A DNA stretch of 64,000 bases from Talinum fruticosum (GCA_021018815.1 JAITYX010000012.1:6063001-6127000), one strand, 5' to 3'. Counted from the first letter of the stretch, positions 11,339-22,589 are shown. The notes: a model not told the origin generated them from the sequence alone. A program made the numbers and translations.

Positions 11339-11343
11339 ATAAA
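11339..11343. other. Target-site duplication of nested solo LTR (right, ATAAA)
   Basis: Partner of GTAAA at 8666-8670, one mismatch. The chromovirus sequence resumes with AGAAAGGAG exactly as in internal 2. Confidence 0.85.
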
Positions 11344-11770
11344 AGAAAGGAGATGAATATATTCCATTAGTTGGGTTCTCATGTAACAATATTCATTGTG
11401 GCATCAGCAATGATTTAAGCAATAGTTGGGAAGATTTGAATGATGCGACATAATACGAAAACGGTTTGAGAGAGAGAGTTCACATGCGAACCGTATAAAG
11501 AAACCTCTTGAATCTCAAGAAGTGATGAGACTTTTCTTAAGGTTTCTCTGGGTATAAGGATTTAAAGATTGTGCAAGAGGGAAGTTGAGCCACCGCTTCA
11601 ATGAGCTTTACGAAATTGTCGAGAGAATAAATCATGTTTCTTATAGGTTAAACAATTGCGCAACAAAGTGATATCTTAAAGTCACTTGGGCCATAATGAG
11701 ATTTATGAGCCAACATGGGAAATAGAGGATGAAATGAAAAATAGTTATCCTTCATTTGTGTCAAAGGTAG
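11344..11770 (+). pseudogene. Chromovirus integrase C-terminus and chromodomain relic
   Basis: Continues the integrase tail after the solo LTR. At about 11527-11650 broken frames give VFLRVSLGI, then RGKLSHRFNELYEIVERI and HVSYRL, matching the VFLKVSP...KLSPRYIGPFEILERIGxVAYRL block of chromovirus integrase. At 11681-11766 one frame gives EIYEPTWEIEDEMKNSYPSF, the EATWEREDEMRxKYPxLF end of a chromodomain. Several stops. The homologue in internal 2 is 16960-17230. Chromodomains steer integration by binding histone marks; this copy cannot function. Confidence 0.8.
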
Positions 11771-11810
11771 GTTACTAAACGATTACAGTTTCGAGGACGA
11801 AACTTTCTTT

Positions 11811-11821
11811 AAGGGGAAGGA
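11811..11821 (+). other. Polypurine tract before LTR2
   Basis: AAGGGGAAGGA directly upstream of the TGTAACACCCC terminus, preceded by TTCGAGGACGAAACTTTC. The equivalent before LTR3 is 17273-17284. Confidence 0.8.
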
Positions 11822-14800
11822 TGTAACACCCCGAATCTTAATCGCATTTAATTACTCTAAATTTATATTTTATCGTCTTAATATTGTTTAAAAGCAGTGA
11901 GTCGCGTAAAATTGTAGACAGACCTATGCACTAAAATTATATAATTTACTTCATTACGAGCTAATAAATGTTACTAGGCACAGATAATTATTTAAATATT
12001 TTTAAGCTCATAAAGGTTCATAAATATCGGAACGACACAGATTTTAGGCTAAAAAAAAAAATGAGAATTGAGAAGAAGCTACTGGAGCAAGCGTGCAGCA
12101 GCCAACAAAAAAGGGAGTGTGTATTGCCTTCAATGATCAAAACTTAATTCATCAAAAATCCCACTCTCTCTCCTCTCCCCTCTTAATCTCCCTTTGCCCC
12201 TCACTGTCGTTGCTGCACCGCCTGCCTACCCTCACCGGTACCAACCGTCACTCGCCGGACCTGCCGCCGCCAGCAAGCCACCGTCGGCGCCCTCTCCGGC
12301 CGCCGTCCCTGTTGCCACAACTTCTCTCCTTCCTCTTTTCTGCTATGTTCAGCGCCAAGCAGGGGCTGACCTGCCCCTATTGGCATCCCTGACGTTGCTT
12401 GACCAGGACCGGAGCCGCATCCTCTGGCCGTCCTCCGCCAGCCCTGACGTCGCCGTCCGCCGCCACCTCGACACCCCCAAGCTCCACCACTGAATCTCCA
12501 TCATCCATTTTCATCTCTAACCTCTTTCGAGGTATATTTCTAACCCTCAATTTCTAAGTAAATTATATCCCAAATTCATGTTATAATTGAATAATTAGAC
12601 AACTAAATGTTGTAATTTAATTTGTGATTGAGTTTTGAATTGATTGTGGTGGAATTGGAAGAACTTTGGGGAGTAATTGAAGTGTGGTTATACACGAAAT
12701 TAGGGTTCAGTATATGTTTATAAGGTATTAAAAATTTATTTGGGTTTATTGAAATTGTGAATATGCTTATCGAATTTTTATATGAGAATGGATTTGCTTG
12801 ATTGTACGACTATTGTTTGAGTTGTAAAGGCATGTTAGGGAAGTGATTCAATCAAAATTAGATAATGCTAAGAGAGAGGAATAGATGAAAGTATATTTGA
12901 AAGTTTAATTGGATTTGAGGTGGTTTTTGTGGAATTTAACTAAGTAATTATGTGCTTTGTTAAAATTAATTTGAGGAGCATGTAGTTGTGAATTGGGCAA
13001 GTCATGCTTGAATTTGAGAGGAAGAGTAATTGAAATACTTAGATTGTTTCTATAAAACGTTGTTGTCGGTTGGGTGAGATTAAAGGTTGGAGGAATTAAT
13101 TCGGTTACAGCACAAAGCTTGTGTAGAGTAACTAATGTTATTGGGATAACCTGTGATATATGAGTGTTACAACAATCAATTTTAGGATATATTTAAGCCA
13201 AAATGTTAAATAAGAGTTCCACGAAATGAAAGTATTTCGGGATAATGATGGGTTGAAACGATGGTGTGTTGGTATTCCAGGTTAATTAATGGAATTGTAA
13301 AGTTTCGAGATGTAATACTCCATGGCCAAATACAGTGAGAGGAAAATAGGAAATTCTCTTGATTAATTGGTCATAGAATTTATCAGAAAGTATTAAATTG
13401 CCGAGGGGATTCTTTAATAATTAACTAAGGAAGTAAACAGACATGAAGGTCTTCAAGAGTGACAACAAAGATAGTTAACCTAAATAATAAGAGTTCAAAT
13501 GATACAAAGTATATAGGTGATATTGATAACTTATTAAACGAATATGACTTATAAAAGCCTTATTCTAAACACAAACACGTCACAAACGTGGCAATCAGGA
13601 TGCTTGTATAAGGAGTGAAAATGCATTGAAAGGTACATTAATGTCTGTACTTTTCAAAATATTTAAATGTTAACATGTCAAAATACTACGATACGCTAAA
13701 TCATTAACTGATTATGGGTAGTACTGATAAAGGAATTAATTGTACGGAGCCATCTCCCGATAATCGGGATTTCTATGATTAAATTGCTTAACCGGAGCCT
13801 TACCTATAAATATATATATGTCGTAATTAGAAATTGAAAAATTCATGAGCACAAGAAAATGAGAATATTGACGAGATTGTAACTTGGGTTATATACTTGT
13901 TTGAAACTTGGTTTTTGTGGTTGTAAATATACTCCGGCGTGTGGCCGTTGAGTTGTGTATTCCAAGCGTGTAGCTCGTTGAGTTTTATTGTGGAGTTTAT
14001 GCAGGTTTTAAGACTTTTAGCCTAATGGTTAGGCCATGTTTCAAACGAAACTTTGCCACAATTTTTAGAAAATTGAAAAACCAAACTGACACCTTAAGTA
14101 GGAAGTATATTCGGTTGACAAATAGGCATACTAAATGAAACGAGTGGTACAATTAAGGTTAGGCTGCATTAAGCACATACAAGAGGCGATAGAAGCAAAA
14201 GATCAAATTTGAGTTTATTACAAGAATAGGAAATTAAGCTCATCAATTGTTATGTACGAATTCAAACTATATCCTCAATAACTTATTTCTGGGAAATGTA
14301 TAAATATCGAGATCAGAAGTGAACAATATGGATAGGTACGCGAAAACTAAAAGTTTGGTGATCATAAATGTATATAAATATTGTTACAAGACTAGTAATT
14401 TACAAACGTAGATCCGTTTTGGAAACAGAAATCGAATTGAAATTGTGTTGCAGAAATAACCAACAATTGAAGTGTTCGGCATACTGAGGTACGTTATCGC
14501 TTGTACCTTTTCCAAAGTGTTCATCTTTATTATGGAGTTTACTGTGTTAATAATAAAAATAATTTGGACCCACTTCACAACCACAGTTCACGGTTTACAG
14601 CAGATTTATCACGATTACAGTTTACGTTCACAGCTCACAACTTATAGTTCACGAGTACAGTTTACAATTTACAGAAACGATTATAGTTCACGAGTTCACG
14701 ATTACAGTTCACGAACACGATTACAGTTCACAGATACAGTTTACGAAACAGATTACGATTCACGATTACAGTTTACAGTTCACGATTACAATTTACAGTT

Positions 14801-15552
14801 CACGATTACAGTTTACGATTCACGATTCACGATTACAGTTCACAGTACAGTTCCACGATTACAGTTTACGGTTCACAGTACACGTTCACGATTACAGTTT
14901 ACGAGACATAATTACAGTTCACGATGCAGTTTACAGTTTACAGACACGATTACAGTCCACAGTATAGTTTACACGATTACAGTTTATGATTGATTGTTTC
15001 ACAAGTATAGGTCCTAAGTTTGGCTAAATCGGAAAAGCAAATCAGTAATTGACAAGTTTGCAAACTGATTATTCAAGAAAAATAATTTAAGATATGCCTG
15101 ATTTAGGAGCATTTAAAGTATAATTTTATTTTACAACGGTAACGTACTCGAGCTTCTAGCTCACATGTCTATTATTTTATGTTTTAAAAATTTTAGGAAG
15201 TCGAGCGCATGGCGGACTATTCACAATCACAACCAAAGTTTAAAGATGAAGAAAAGATAAAGCTGGTCAAGAGAAGTGATGTTTGGCTGTTCGTCTTGAC
15301 CCCATACATGTTAGTCCCTTCCTCGGTCTCATGGCTCATGATTCCTCTCCAGCTGATCCTCGGCGTTTTGAAAATTTCATTTTCTGTAAAGAAAAAAATT
15401 TTGGGTTGGATTGTTACATAAATTGTTTGAAAAATTAATTTGCTCAAATGAATTTGCCTTGTTTTCATTCTGGAAACGGCGATAACGTCTCCCAATTTAC
15501 AAGTCTTCCCTATTAATTACTTATTTATGTGGTTATGTATTGGGGGCGTTAC
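11822..15552 (+). repeat. Chromovirus LTR2 (middle LTR)
   Basis: 3,731 bp, TGTAACACCCCG to GGGGCGTTAC. The terminal A of TTACA is missing here (ACAGAAG to ACGAAG relative to LTR1). It is very close to LTR1 throughout, closer by eye than either is to LTR3. It has the same C-rich leader (12160-12500), donor-like AG|GTATAT at 12531, short-unit array (14576-14990) and 70-codon ORF (15209-15421). Confidence 0.9.
14576..14990 (+). repeat. Degenerate short-unit array in LTR2
   Basis: Same composition as the LTR1 array (TTCACGATTACAG, TTTACAG, CACGAG units) with a different unit order and several CACAG/CACGAG differences. Confidence 0.85.
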
Positions 15553-17284
15553 GAAGTGGTATCGAGCTTCAGGTTGAGAGAATCATGAGCCAAGCGTATG
15601 GACAATTAGTCCAACTGATTCGGAGTCATTTTATGTGTAATGTGGAGTCCTATGTGTGAGTCCCATTATTCGTCTTGGTTAATATTACAAGTTTTGTTGG
15701 CAGATGGCGCCTACACCCAACAAGTCGCATGCGTCTATGGTTGTCTTTGCATATATAGATGGTCAACATAAAAGTTGACGTCGTTAAGTGATTCTATCAT
15801 TTGAGTCAAGTTGATCCAATCCAATATCACTTGCTTGACCAGCATAATGATAAAACTATAAATCTATCGAAATAACGAAAAGAATCTTGTTCTAAAATGA
15901 GTAATTGCCCAAAATTTTGATACCCCCTAAGGAAAAAAAAAAAGAAAAAGTTTTGTAAATGATAGATGAACACTGTTTAATCTCTATTGATAAAAGAAAG
16001 GTTCTCGTTTGATTCCCACGTAGATGAGTTTAAAAGCACATATAAACTATTGTTGGAATTTAATTTTTGGAGCTAATAATAAGCATCGAAGCTCTAAGTC
16101 CTTCATGGGGGCCTAAAGATTAAATAAACATCAAATGTGTCAAATGGTAACTTTGGTCGTTGGGTAATAAAGAATGAAAACAAAAATTTAAGTAATAAAA
16201 GCGATTCTAAATTAACTAGATTGGGAAATGTATGAGTTTGAATTTGAGAATGAGTGCATCATACTGATGCTCGAATTAGTGAAATTCCCTTGTATAGTGA
16301 CACATGTTCAGTCAAAGAATTAGAATAGACAATAACAATCTACATGATAGAAGGTATTTATTCTCAATGAATAAGTGTAATTGTATGTATAAAGAAAGTA
16401 AATATAGCAATTGAGGTATAGCAAAAGAAAAAAAAATGTAAGCTCAAAGAATGATGAGAATTTTGAGGTTATAGATAAGATTATAGGAAATGAGATATTA
16501 ATATAAACTATAAAGCATCTCTTAGCTATGATAGATGAGAGATTGAGAATCCATGGTCATAGGTAAAGATCTCCCTGGTATGTTATATAAAGATGAAATA
16601 CCTTGAACTTAAGAATAGGGTAAAATAGATTAATAAATCAATAAATATGTGGAACACGTGGAAACTGTATTGCAAATCTTTGGAAGTTTTCACAAAAGGT
16701 ATTTGGGACGAAACTGCATTTTGGTAGTTCGTATAACTGTGAAGTCAACGGATAAATAGAATATGGGGAGACAAGTGATTGAGGATATGTTATTGATTAC
16801 GTAAAAGAAAGGAGATGAATATATTCCATTAGTTGGGTTCTCATGTAACAATATTCTTCGTGGCATCAGCAATGATTTAAGCAATAGTTGGGAAGATCGG
16901 AATGATGCGACATAATACGAAAACGGTTTGAGAGAGAGAGTTCACATGCGAACCGTATAAAGAAACCTCTTGAATCTCAAGAAGTGATGAGACTTTTCTT
17001 AAGGTTTCTCTGGGTATAAGGATTTAAAGATTGTGTAAGAGGGAAGTTGAGACACCGCTTCAATGAGCTTTACGAAATTAACGAGAGAATAAATCATGTT
17101 TCTTATAGGTTAAACAATTGCGCAACAAAGTGATACCTTAAAGTCACTTGGGCCATAATGAGATTTATGAGCCAACATGGGAAATAGAGGATGAAATGAA
17201 AAATAGTTATCCTTCATTTATGTCAAAGGTAGGTTACTAAACTATTACAGCTTCGAGGACAACACTTTCTTTAAGGGGGAAGGA
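15553..17284 (+). mobile_element. Internal region 2 of composite chromovirus
   Basis: 1,732 bp. Begins GAAGTGGTATCGAGC (altered PBS), then the same non-coding sequence as internal 1, a segment at 16132-16421 absent from internal 1, integrase-tail relic (16640-16900), integrase C-terminus and chromodomain relic (16960-17230) and polypurine tract (17273-17284). Gag, protease, RT and RNase H are absent, exactly as in internal 1. It preserves the empty site of the nested solo LTR. Confidence 0.85.
16640..17230 (+). pseudogene. Chromovirus integrase tail and chromodomain relic (copy 2)
   Basis: Uninterrupted homologue of 8520-8670 plus 11344-11770. Broken frames give VIEDMLLIT (about 16770-16800), an LVGFS.NN-like block (about 16830), RFNELYEI (about 17060-17085), HVSYRL (about 17095-17112) and EIYEPTWEIEDEMKNSYPSF (about 17161-17220). 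Catalytic integrase residues upstream are not present. Confidence 0.75.
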
Positions 17285-17477
17285 TGTAACACCCCGAATC
17301 TTAACCGTATTTAATTACTCTAAATTTGTATTTTGTCTTAATATTGTTTAAAAGCAGTGAGTCGCGTAAAATTGTAGATAGACGTATGCACTAAAATTAT
17401 ATAATTTACTTCATTACGAGCTAATAAATGTTACTAGGCACGAGATAATTATTTAAATATTTTTAAGCTCACAAAGG

Positions 17478-17487
17478 TATATAAATA
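17478..17487 (+). promoter_or_regulatory. TATA box of chromovirus LTR3
   Basis: TATATAAATA about 60 bp upstream of the transcribed-looking purine and then C-rich leader. LTR1 (GTATACAAATA near 4218) and LTR2 (TTCATAAATA near 12016) carry degraded versions. Confidence 0.6.
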
Positions 17488-20045
17488 TCGGAACGACACA
17501 GATTTTAGGCTAAAAAAAAAAAAGAGAATTGAGAAGAAGCTATCTGGAGCAAGCGTGCAGCAGCCAACAAAAAGGGAGTGTGTATTGCCTTCAAAGATCA
17601 AAAATTAATTCATAAAAATCCCACTCTCTCTCCTTTCCCCTCTCAATCTCCCTCTGCCCCTCACTGTCGTTGCTGCACCGCCTGCCTATCCTCATCGGTA
17701 CCAACCGTCACCCGCCGGACCCGCCGCCGCCAGCAAGCCACTGTCGGCGCCCTCTCCGGCCGCCGTCCCTGTTGCCATAACTTCTCTCCTTCCTCTTTTC
17801 TGCTGTGTTCGGCGCCAGCGAGGCTGCCCCTGTTGGCGTCGCTGTCGTTGCTTGACCAGGACCGGAGCCGGCTCCTCTGGCTGTCGTCCGCCGGCCTTGA
17901 CGCCGCCGTCCGCCGCCACCTCGACACCCCCAAGCTCCACCACCGAATCTCCATCATCCATTTTCATCTCTAACCTCTTTTGAGGTATATTTGTAACCCT
18001 CAATTTCTAAGTAAATTATATCCCAAATTCATGTTATAATTAAATAATTAGACAACTAAATGTTGTAATTTAAGTTGTGATTGAGTTTTGAATTGATTGT
18101 GGTGGAATTGGAAGAACTTTGGGGAGTAATTGAAGTGTGGTTATACATGAAATTAGGGTTCAGTATATGTTTATAAGGTATTGAAAATTTATTTGGGTTT
18201 ATTTAAATTGTGAATATCCTTATCGAATTTTTATATGAGAATGGATTTGATTGATTGTACGAATATTGTTTGAGTTGTAAAGGCATGTTAGGGAAGTGAT
18301 TCAATCAAAATTAGATAATGCTAAGAGAGAGGAATAGATGAAAGTATATTTGAAAGTTTAATTGTATTTGAGGTGGTTTTGTGGAATTTAACTAAGTAAT
18401 TATGTGCTTTGTTAAAATTAATTTGAGGAGCATGTAGTTGTGAATTGGGCAAGTCATGCTTGAATTTGAGAGGAAGAGTAATTGAAATACTTAGATTGTT
18501 TCTATAAAACGTTGTTGTCGGTTGGGTGAGATTAAAGGTTGGAGGAATTAATTCGGTTACAGACACAAAGCTTGTGTAGAGTAACTAATGTTGTTGGGAT
18601 AACTCTGTGATATATGAGTGTTACAACAATCAATTTTAGGATATATTTAAGCCAAAATGTTAAATAAAAGTTCCACGAAATGAAAGTATTTCGGGATAAT
18701 AATGGGTTGAAACGATGGTGTGTTGGTATTCCAGGTTAATTAATGGAATTGTAAAGTTTCGACATGTAATACTCCATGGCCAAATACAGTGAGGGGAAAA
18801 TAGGAAATTCTCTTGATTAACTGGTCATAGAATTTATCGGGAAGTATTAAATTGCCGAGGGATTCTTTAATAATTAACTAAGGAAGTAAACAGACATGAA
18901 GGTCTTCAAGAGTGACAAGAAAGATAGTTAACCTAAATAACAAGAGTTCAAATGATACAAAGTATATAGGTGATATTGATAACTTATTAAACGAATATGA
19001 CTTATGAAAGCCTTACTCTAAACACAAACACTCACAAACGTGGCAACCAGGATGCTTGTATAAGGAGTGAAAATGCATTAAAAGGTACGCTACTGTTTGC
19101 ACCTTTCAAAATATTTAAATGTTAACATGTCGAAGTATTACTGAGTTTCCCTATTTTATCTACGATATGCTAAATCATTAACTGATTATGGGTAGTACTA
19201 ATTAAGGAATTAATCGTACGAAGCCATCTCCCGATAATCGGGATTTCTATGATTAAATTACTTAACCGGAGCCTTAGCTATAAATATATATATGTCGTAA
19301 TCAGAAATTGAAAAATTCATGAGCACAAGAAAATGAGAATATTGACGAGATTGTAACTTGGGTTATATACTGGTTAGAAACTTGGTTTTTGTGGTTATAA
19401 ATATACTCCGGCGTGTGGCCGTTGAGTTGTGTACTCCAAGCGTATGGCTCGTTGAGTTTTATTGTGGATTTTATGCGGGTTTTAAGACTTTTAGCCTAAT
19501 GGTTAGGCCATGTTTTCAATGAAACTCTGCCAAAATTTTTAGAAAATTGGGAAACCAAACCGACACCTTAAGTAGGAAGTATATTCGGTTACGAGATAGG
19601 CATACTAGATGAAATGAGTGGTACAATTAAGGTTAGGCTGCATTAAGCACATACAAGAGGCGATAGAAGCAAAAGATCAAATTTGAGTTTATTACAAGAA
19701 TAGGAAATTAAGCTCATCATTTGTTATGTACGAATTCAAACTATATCCTCAATAACTTATTTCCGGAAATGTATGAATATCGAGATCGAAGTGAACAATA
19801 TGGATAGGTACGCGAAAACTAAAAGTTTGGTGATCATAAATGTATATAAATATTATTACAAGACTAGTAATCTACAAAAGTAGATCCATTTTGGAAACAG
19901 AAATCGAATTGAAATTGTGTTGCGTAAATAACCAACAATTGAAGTGTTCGGCATACTGAGGTACGTTATCGCTTGTACCTTTTCCAAAGTGTTCATCTTT
20001 ATTATGGAGTTTACTGTGTTAATAATAAAAATAACTTGGACCCAC

Positions 20046-20410
20046 TTCTCAGCCACGATTCACGGTTTACAGCAGATTTATCACGATTACGAGTTCATGA
20101 TTCGCAGCTCACAGCTTACGGTTCATAGTACAGTTTACGGTTTACAAAATACGAGTTCATGGTTACAGTTTACGAACACGATTACAGATTCATAGTACGG
20201 TTTACGAAACGATTACTGATTCACGATTACAGTTTACGGTTCACGATTACAATTTACAGTTCACGATTACGATTTACGGTTCACGATTCACGATTACGGT
20301 TTACGAACACGATTACGATTCACGATACAGTTCATAGTTACAGTTCACGGTTCACTCATTACAGTTTACGAACACGATTACGGTTCACGAGTATAGTTTA
20401 CAGTTTGAAA
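20046..20410 (+). repeat. Degenerate short-unit array in LTR3
   Basis: Third copy of the TTCACGATTACAG-type array, about 365 bp, richer in CACGAG and TTTACGG variants. Its right edge is the LTR3 deletion breakpoint. Confidence 0.85.
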
Positions 20411-20531
20411 AATTAATTTGCTCAAATGAATTTGCCTTGTTTTCATTCTAGAAATGGCGGTAACGTCTCCCAATTTACAAGTCTTCTCCTGTTAATTACT
20501 TATTTGTGTGGTTACGTATGGGGGCGTTACA

Positions 20532-20536
20532 TCGGT
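20532..20536. other. Right target-site duplication TCGGT
   Basis: Perfect match to 4023-4027, directly after GCGTTACA of LTR3. Confidence 0.85.
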
Positions 20537-20922
20537 CATGATTAAGGAACCAGAAAAGACTGAATTTAATCGGAGATAATATGTTTAAGTTGATCTTTTA
20601 CGAGTTAACAGTCTTCTAAGCTGAGATCGTTTTGTATCTACACTCATATCTACTTGGGCATCATCAGCGAGCTAGAAACGGAATGTTTAAGGATTAGAAT
20701 ACAAAGAGAATGTGGTGATATTGACTACAGCTATCACCATCATCAAAATTGTACTAGTTCGTACAGGCTTCGTTCGCTAATTCTATGGTCCTGTCCTATG
20801 TTCTACTCTCCTATTTTCTGCTGTAATTATTCTACTTTTCGTCCTTCTTTTTGTCCTTTATTTTTGCTGGATGCATCACAACCTTCGATTGTAAAAAGGC
20901 ATTTATAATCCTTCATGTAACC

Positions 20923-20930
20923 TATATAAA
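20923..20930 (+). promoter_or_regulatory. TATA box of second chromovirus LTR
   Basis: TATATAAA, with a second possible box (TATAAATA, about 20938) 15 bp on. About 440 bp upstream of the PBS. Confidence 0.6.
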
Positions 20931-21368
20931 AGGCACTATAAATATGCAAAGGTCTTCACTTATAAAGGGGATCGAATTTTTGACATTTGGCTATATGTTG
21001 AGTAAAGTTTAGCTAAGCTCCTTACAACCCTAAATTCTCTTTTGCTTATCTAATTAGTGGTGTAATTAGGTTGTGTTTGAAGAGTCTAGGTATACTTTGA
21101 GTGGTGTGACAATATCTCTAAGTGTGATTAGCGCCTTAGTGTTATCCCTAGTGGTGTAATTGTATCCTTGGGTAGCTCTAGTTTATCTTGCTCTTGCTAT
21201 TCACTCGTGTTAGTTACCATTGTTTAGTCACCTCTCATAGCGTGATTAACTTGGTTCTTGGTGTTTTACTGCCTCCACTACTATTTACGGGTCAATTTTG
21301 ACCACTCGAAACGTACCTAGTCCATTCTATTTCGGGATAGGTGTAGCCTGTCATCTTGGCACATCAGC

Positions 21369-21380
21369 TTTGGTATCATA
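21369..21380 (+). other. Primer binding site, degenerate tRNA-Met type
   Basis: TTTGGTATCATAG follows the LTR end CACATCA; the usual sequence is TGGTATCAGAG. The first 8 bases match. Confidence 0.6.
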
Positions 21381-21474
21381 GTTGTAGAGCCTTTCCTAGA
21401 CTGAGATTCCTTAACACCAAACACGACCCTTTTTGCCCAAACATATTAGTCCATAAAAAAATCCATAACCCAAA

Positions 21475-22450
21475 ATGAGTGGAAGTATACCGTTGGAAGA
21501 GCGTTTTGAAATGCTCATGAAAAACTATGGTGAGTTGAATCAAAACACCTATTTAAGAAAGCAAATGGGAGATATGGTGAAAAAGAAGCGTCATGAGATC
21601 GAACAGTCTCCTCAAAGTTCACCACCTCATACCCATTTACACGGGGATGATGAAGAGAGTAATTTGTTTCCTTTCTCTAGTGAATGAAAGTAGAGGAGAG
21701 AAAGGAGAGAGTAACACTTGCCACATCCAAACTCAAAGTTAAAATCCCATAAGTTTGAGGGTCGCCTTATCCAAGATGAGTTTCGGACTGGTTACAAACA
21801 GGTTGAAAGAATTTTCTATTACAATGAGGTGAAAGATGAAAAGAAAGTCAAGCTTCTTTCTATCAACCTCGGAGGTTTTGCCTCAACCTGGTGGGATAAC
21901 TTGTTGAAGAAGCGTGCTAAATAAAGGAAACCTAAGATAAAGAGTTTGGAGAAAACGAGTTCTAAGTTGAAGGCTCGATTCCTTCCACCTACACACATCC
22001 AGGACAACCACTCTAAGTTGCATATCTTGCAACATGGCTCACTAAGTGTGGAGGAGTATTCCCAAGAGCTCGAAAGGCTGATTATTAAGTGTGATCTTCA
22101 AGAGTCCGAGGATCGGACCAAAGAAAAATCTCCGGGAAGACTAGACCCGAGATATGCTAATGTTGTGGAGTCTGTAACGATACTCAACATTTGATGAAGT
22201 GTCTCTTAGTACACAAGGTGGAGCAACAAAGGAAGGTTAGAACCCTCGGATGGGAGATTCCAAAATCTCAACCATAAAAAACTACTCGGTTTTGTAAGAG
22301 TCTTTCTAACCTCTAGTTTCAATATAAGCCTACTGCCGCTAAACCCAGTTACGTACCCAAACCTATTAGTACTTAGATTACTCCTCAGAACAAACCCTCT
22401 ACTAGTTATAATGTAAACCGAAAGTGTCATAACCAAAGGCCAATCAGTAT
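21475..22450 (+). pseudogene. gag: Chromovirus gag, broken
   Basis: Begins MSGSIPLEERFEMLMKNYGE with the ELNQNTYLRKQMGDM coiled start typical of Reina/CRM-type chromovirus gag, ending at a stop at 21687. The Retrotrans_gag domain continues in other frames: KFEGRL near 21750, KKVKLLSINLGGFASTWWDN at about 21840-21900, SKLKARFLPPTHIQDNHSKL at about 21955-22020, then SVEEYSQELERLIIKCDLQE. DPRYANVVES (22145-22175) is the expected end of the domain. Stops and frameshifts occur between pieces. The acidic tail near 22440-22560 leads into protease. No zinc knuckle is recognisable. Confidence 0.85.
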
Positions 22451-22589
22451 TATTGAGAGTGAGAGTGATGAGGCACCTATAGAAGAGGATGAGCCGAGAA
22501 GAGAACTATACCTTATTGAACGACTAGAAGAAATTATTGAAGAAGGCGACGAAGGAGAGTGACTAATGATTATGCAGGCCTTAAGCGGA

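Larger units (their letters stand above)
7758..11821 (+). mobile_element. Internal region 1 of composite chromovirus
   Basis: Begins GAAGTGGTATCAGAG, with the PBS. It has a short possible gag start (MAPKPNKSHASM, about 7911), then AT-rich DNA without gag, protease or RT. The integrase tail is interrupted by a nested solo LTR at 8671-11338; a chromodomain relic and polypurine tract follow. Without the solo LTR and its duplication it is about 1.39 kb. It also lacks a 290-bp segment present in internal 2 (16132-16421). Confidence 0.8.
4028..20531 (+). mobile_element. Composite three-LTR Tekay/Del-like chromovirus derivative
   Basis: Order: LTR1 (4028-7757), internal 1 (7758-11821), LTR2 (11822-15552), internal 2 (15553-17284), LTR3 (17285-20531). 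All LTRs start TGTAACACC and end near GCGTTACA. A tRNA-Met-type PBS follows LTR1 and LTR2, and a polypurine tract precedes LTR2 and LTR3. The outer ends are flanked by a single perfect TCGGT duplication, so this is one insertion locus, not independent neighbours. Internal regions are only about 1.4 kb (without the nested solo LTR) and 1.7 kb and keep only integrase-tail and chromodomain relics. Lineage comes from those relics, the long LTRs and the TTCGAGGACGAAACTTTC motif near the 3' end, usual in Tekay/Del. Confidence 0.85.
17285..20531 (+). repeat. Chromovirus LTR3, internally deleted
   Basis: 3,247 bp, TGTAACACCCCG to GGGGCGTTACA. It has a good TATA box (TATATAAATA, 17478-17487) that is degenerate in LTR1 and LTR2. 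Its short-unit array (20046-20410) runs straight into GTTTGAAAAATTAATTTGC. About 430-450 bp present in LTR2 between the array and 15425 are missing, with GTTT shared at both sides of the break. More diverged from LTR1/LTR2 than they are from each other, including an extra tract near 19135-19165. Confidence 0.9.
20532..21366 (+). repeat. LTR of second chromovirus (3' portion)
   Basis: Non-coding. It has a strong core promoter, TATATAAA at 20923-20930, followed by repeated 'TAGTGGTGTAATT' and 'GTGTGATTA' phrases (21050-21240). It ends in CACATCA just before a PBS-like TTTGGTATCA. Its start probably lies at about 3914-4027, on the other side of the composite insertion. Confidence 0.65.

Noticed and set aside
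20654..20908. 84-codon ORF MGIISELETECLRIRIQREC
   Set aside because: It sits upstream of the TATA box in the LTR of the second chromovirus, has no recognisable domain, and its cysteine-rich C-terminal half comes from CT-rich DNA.
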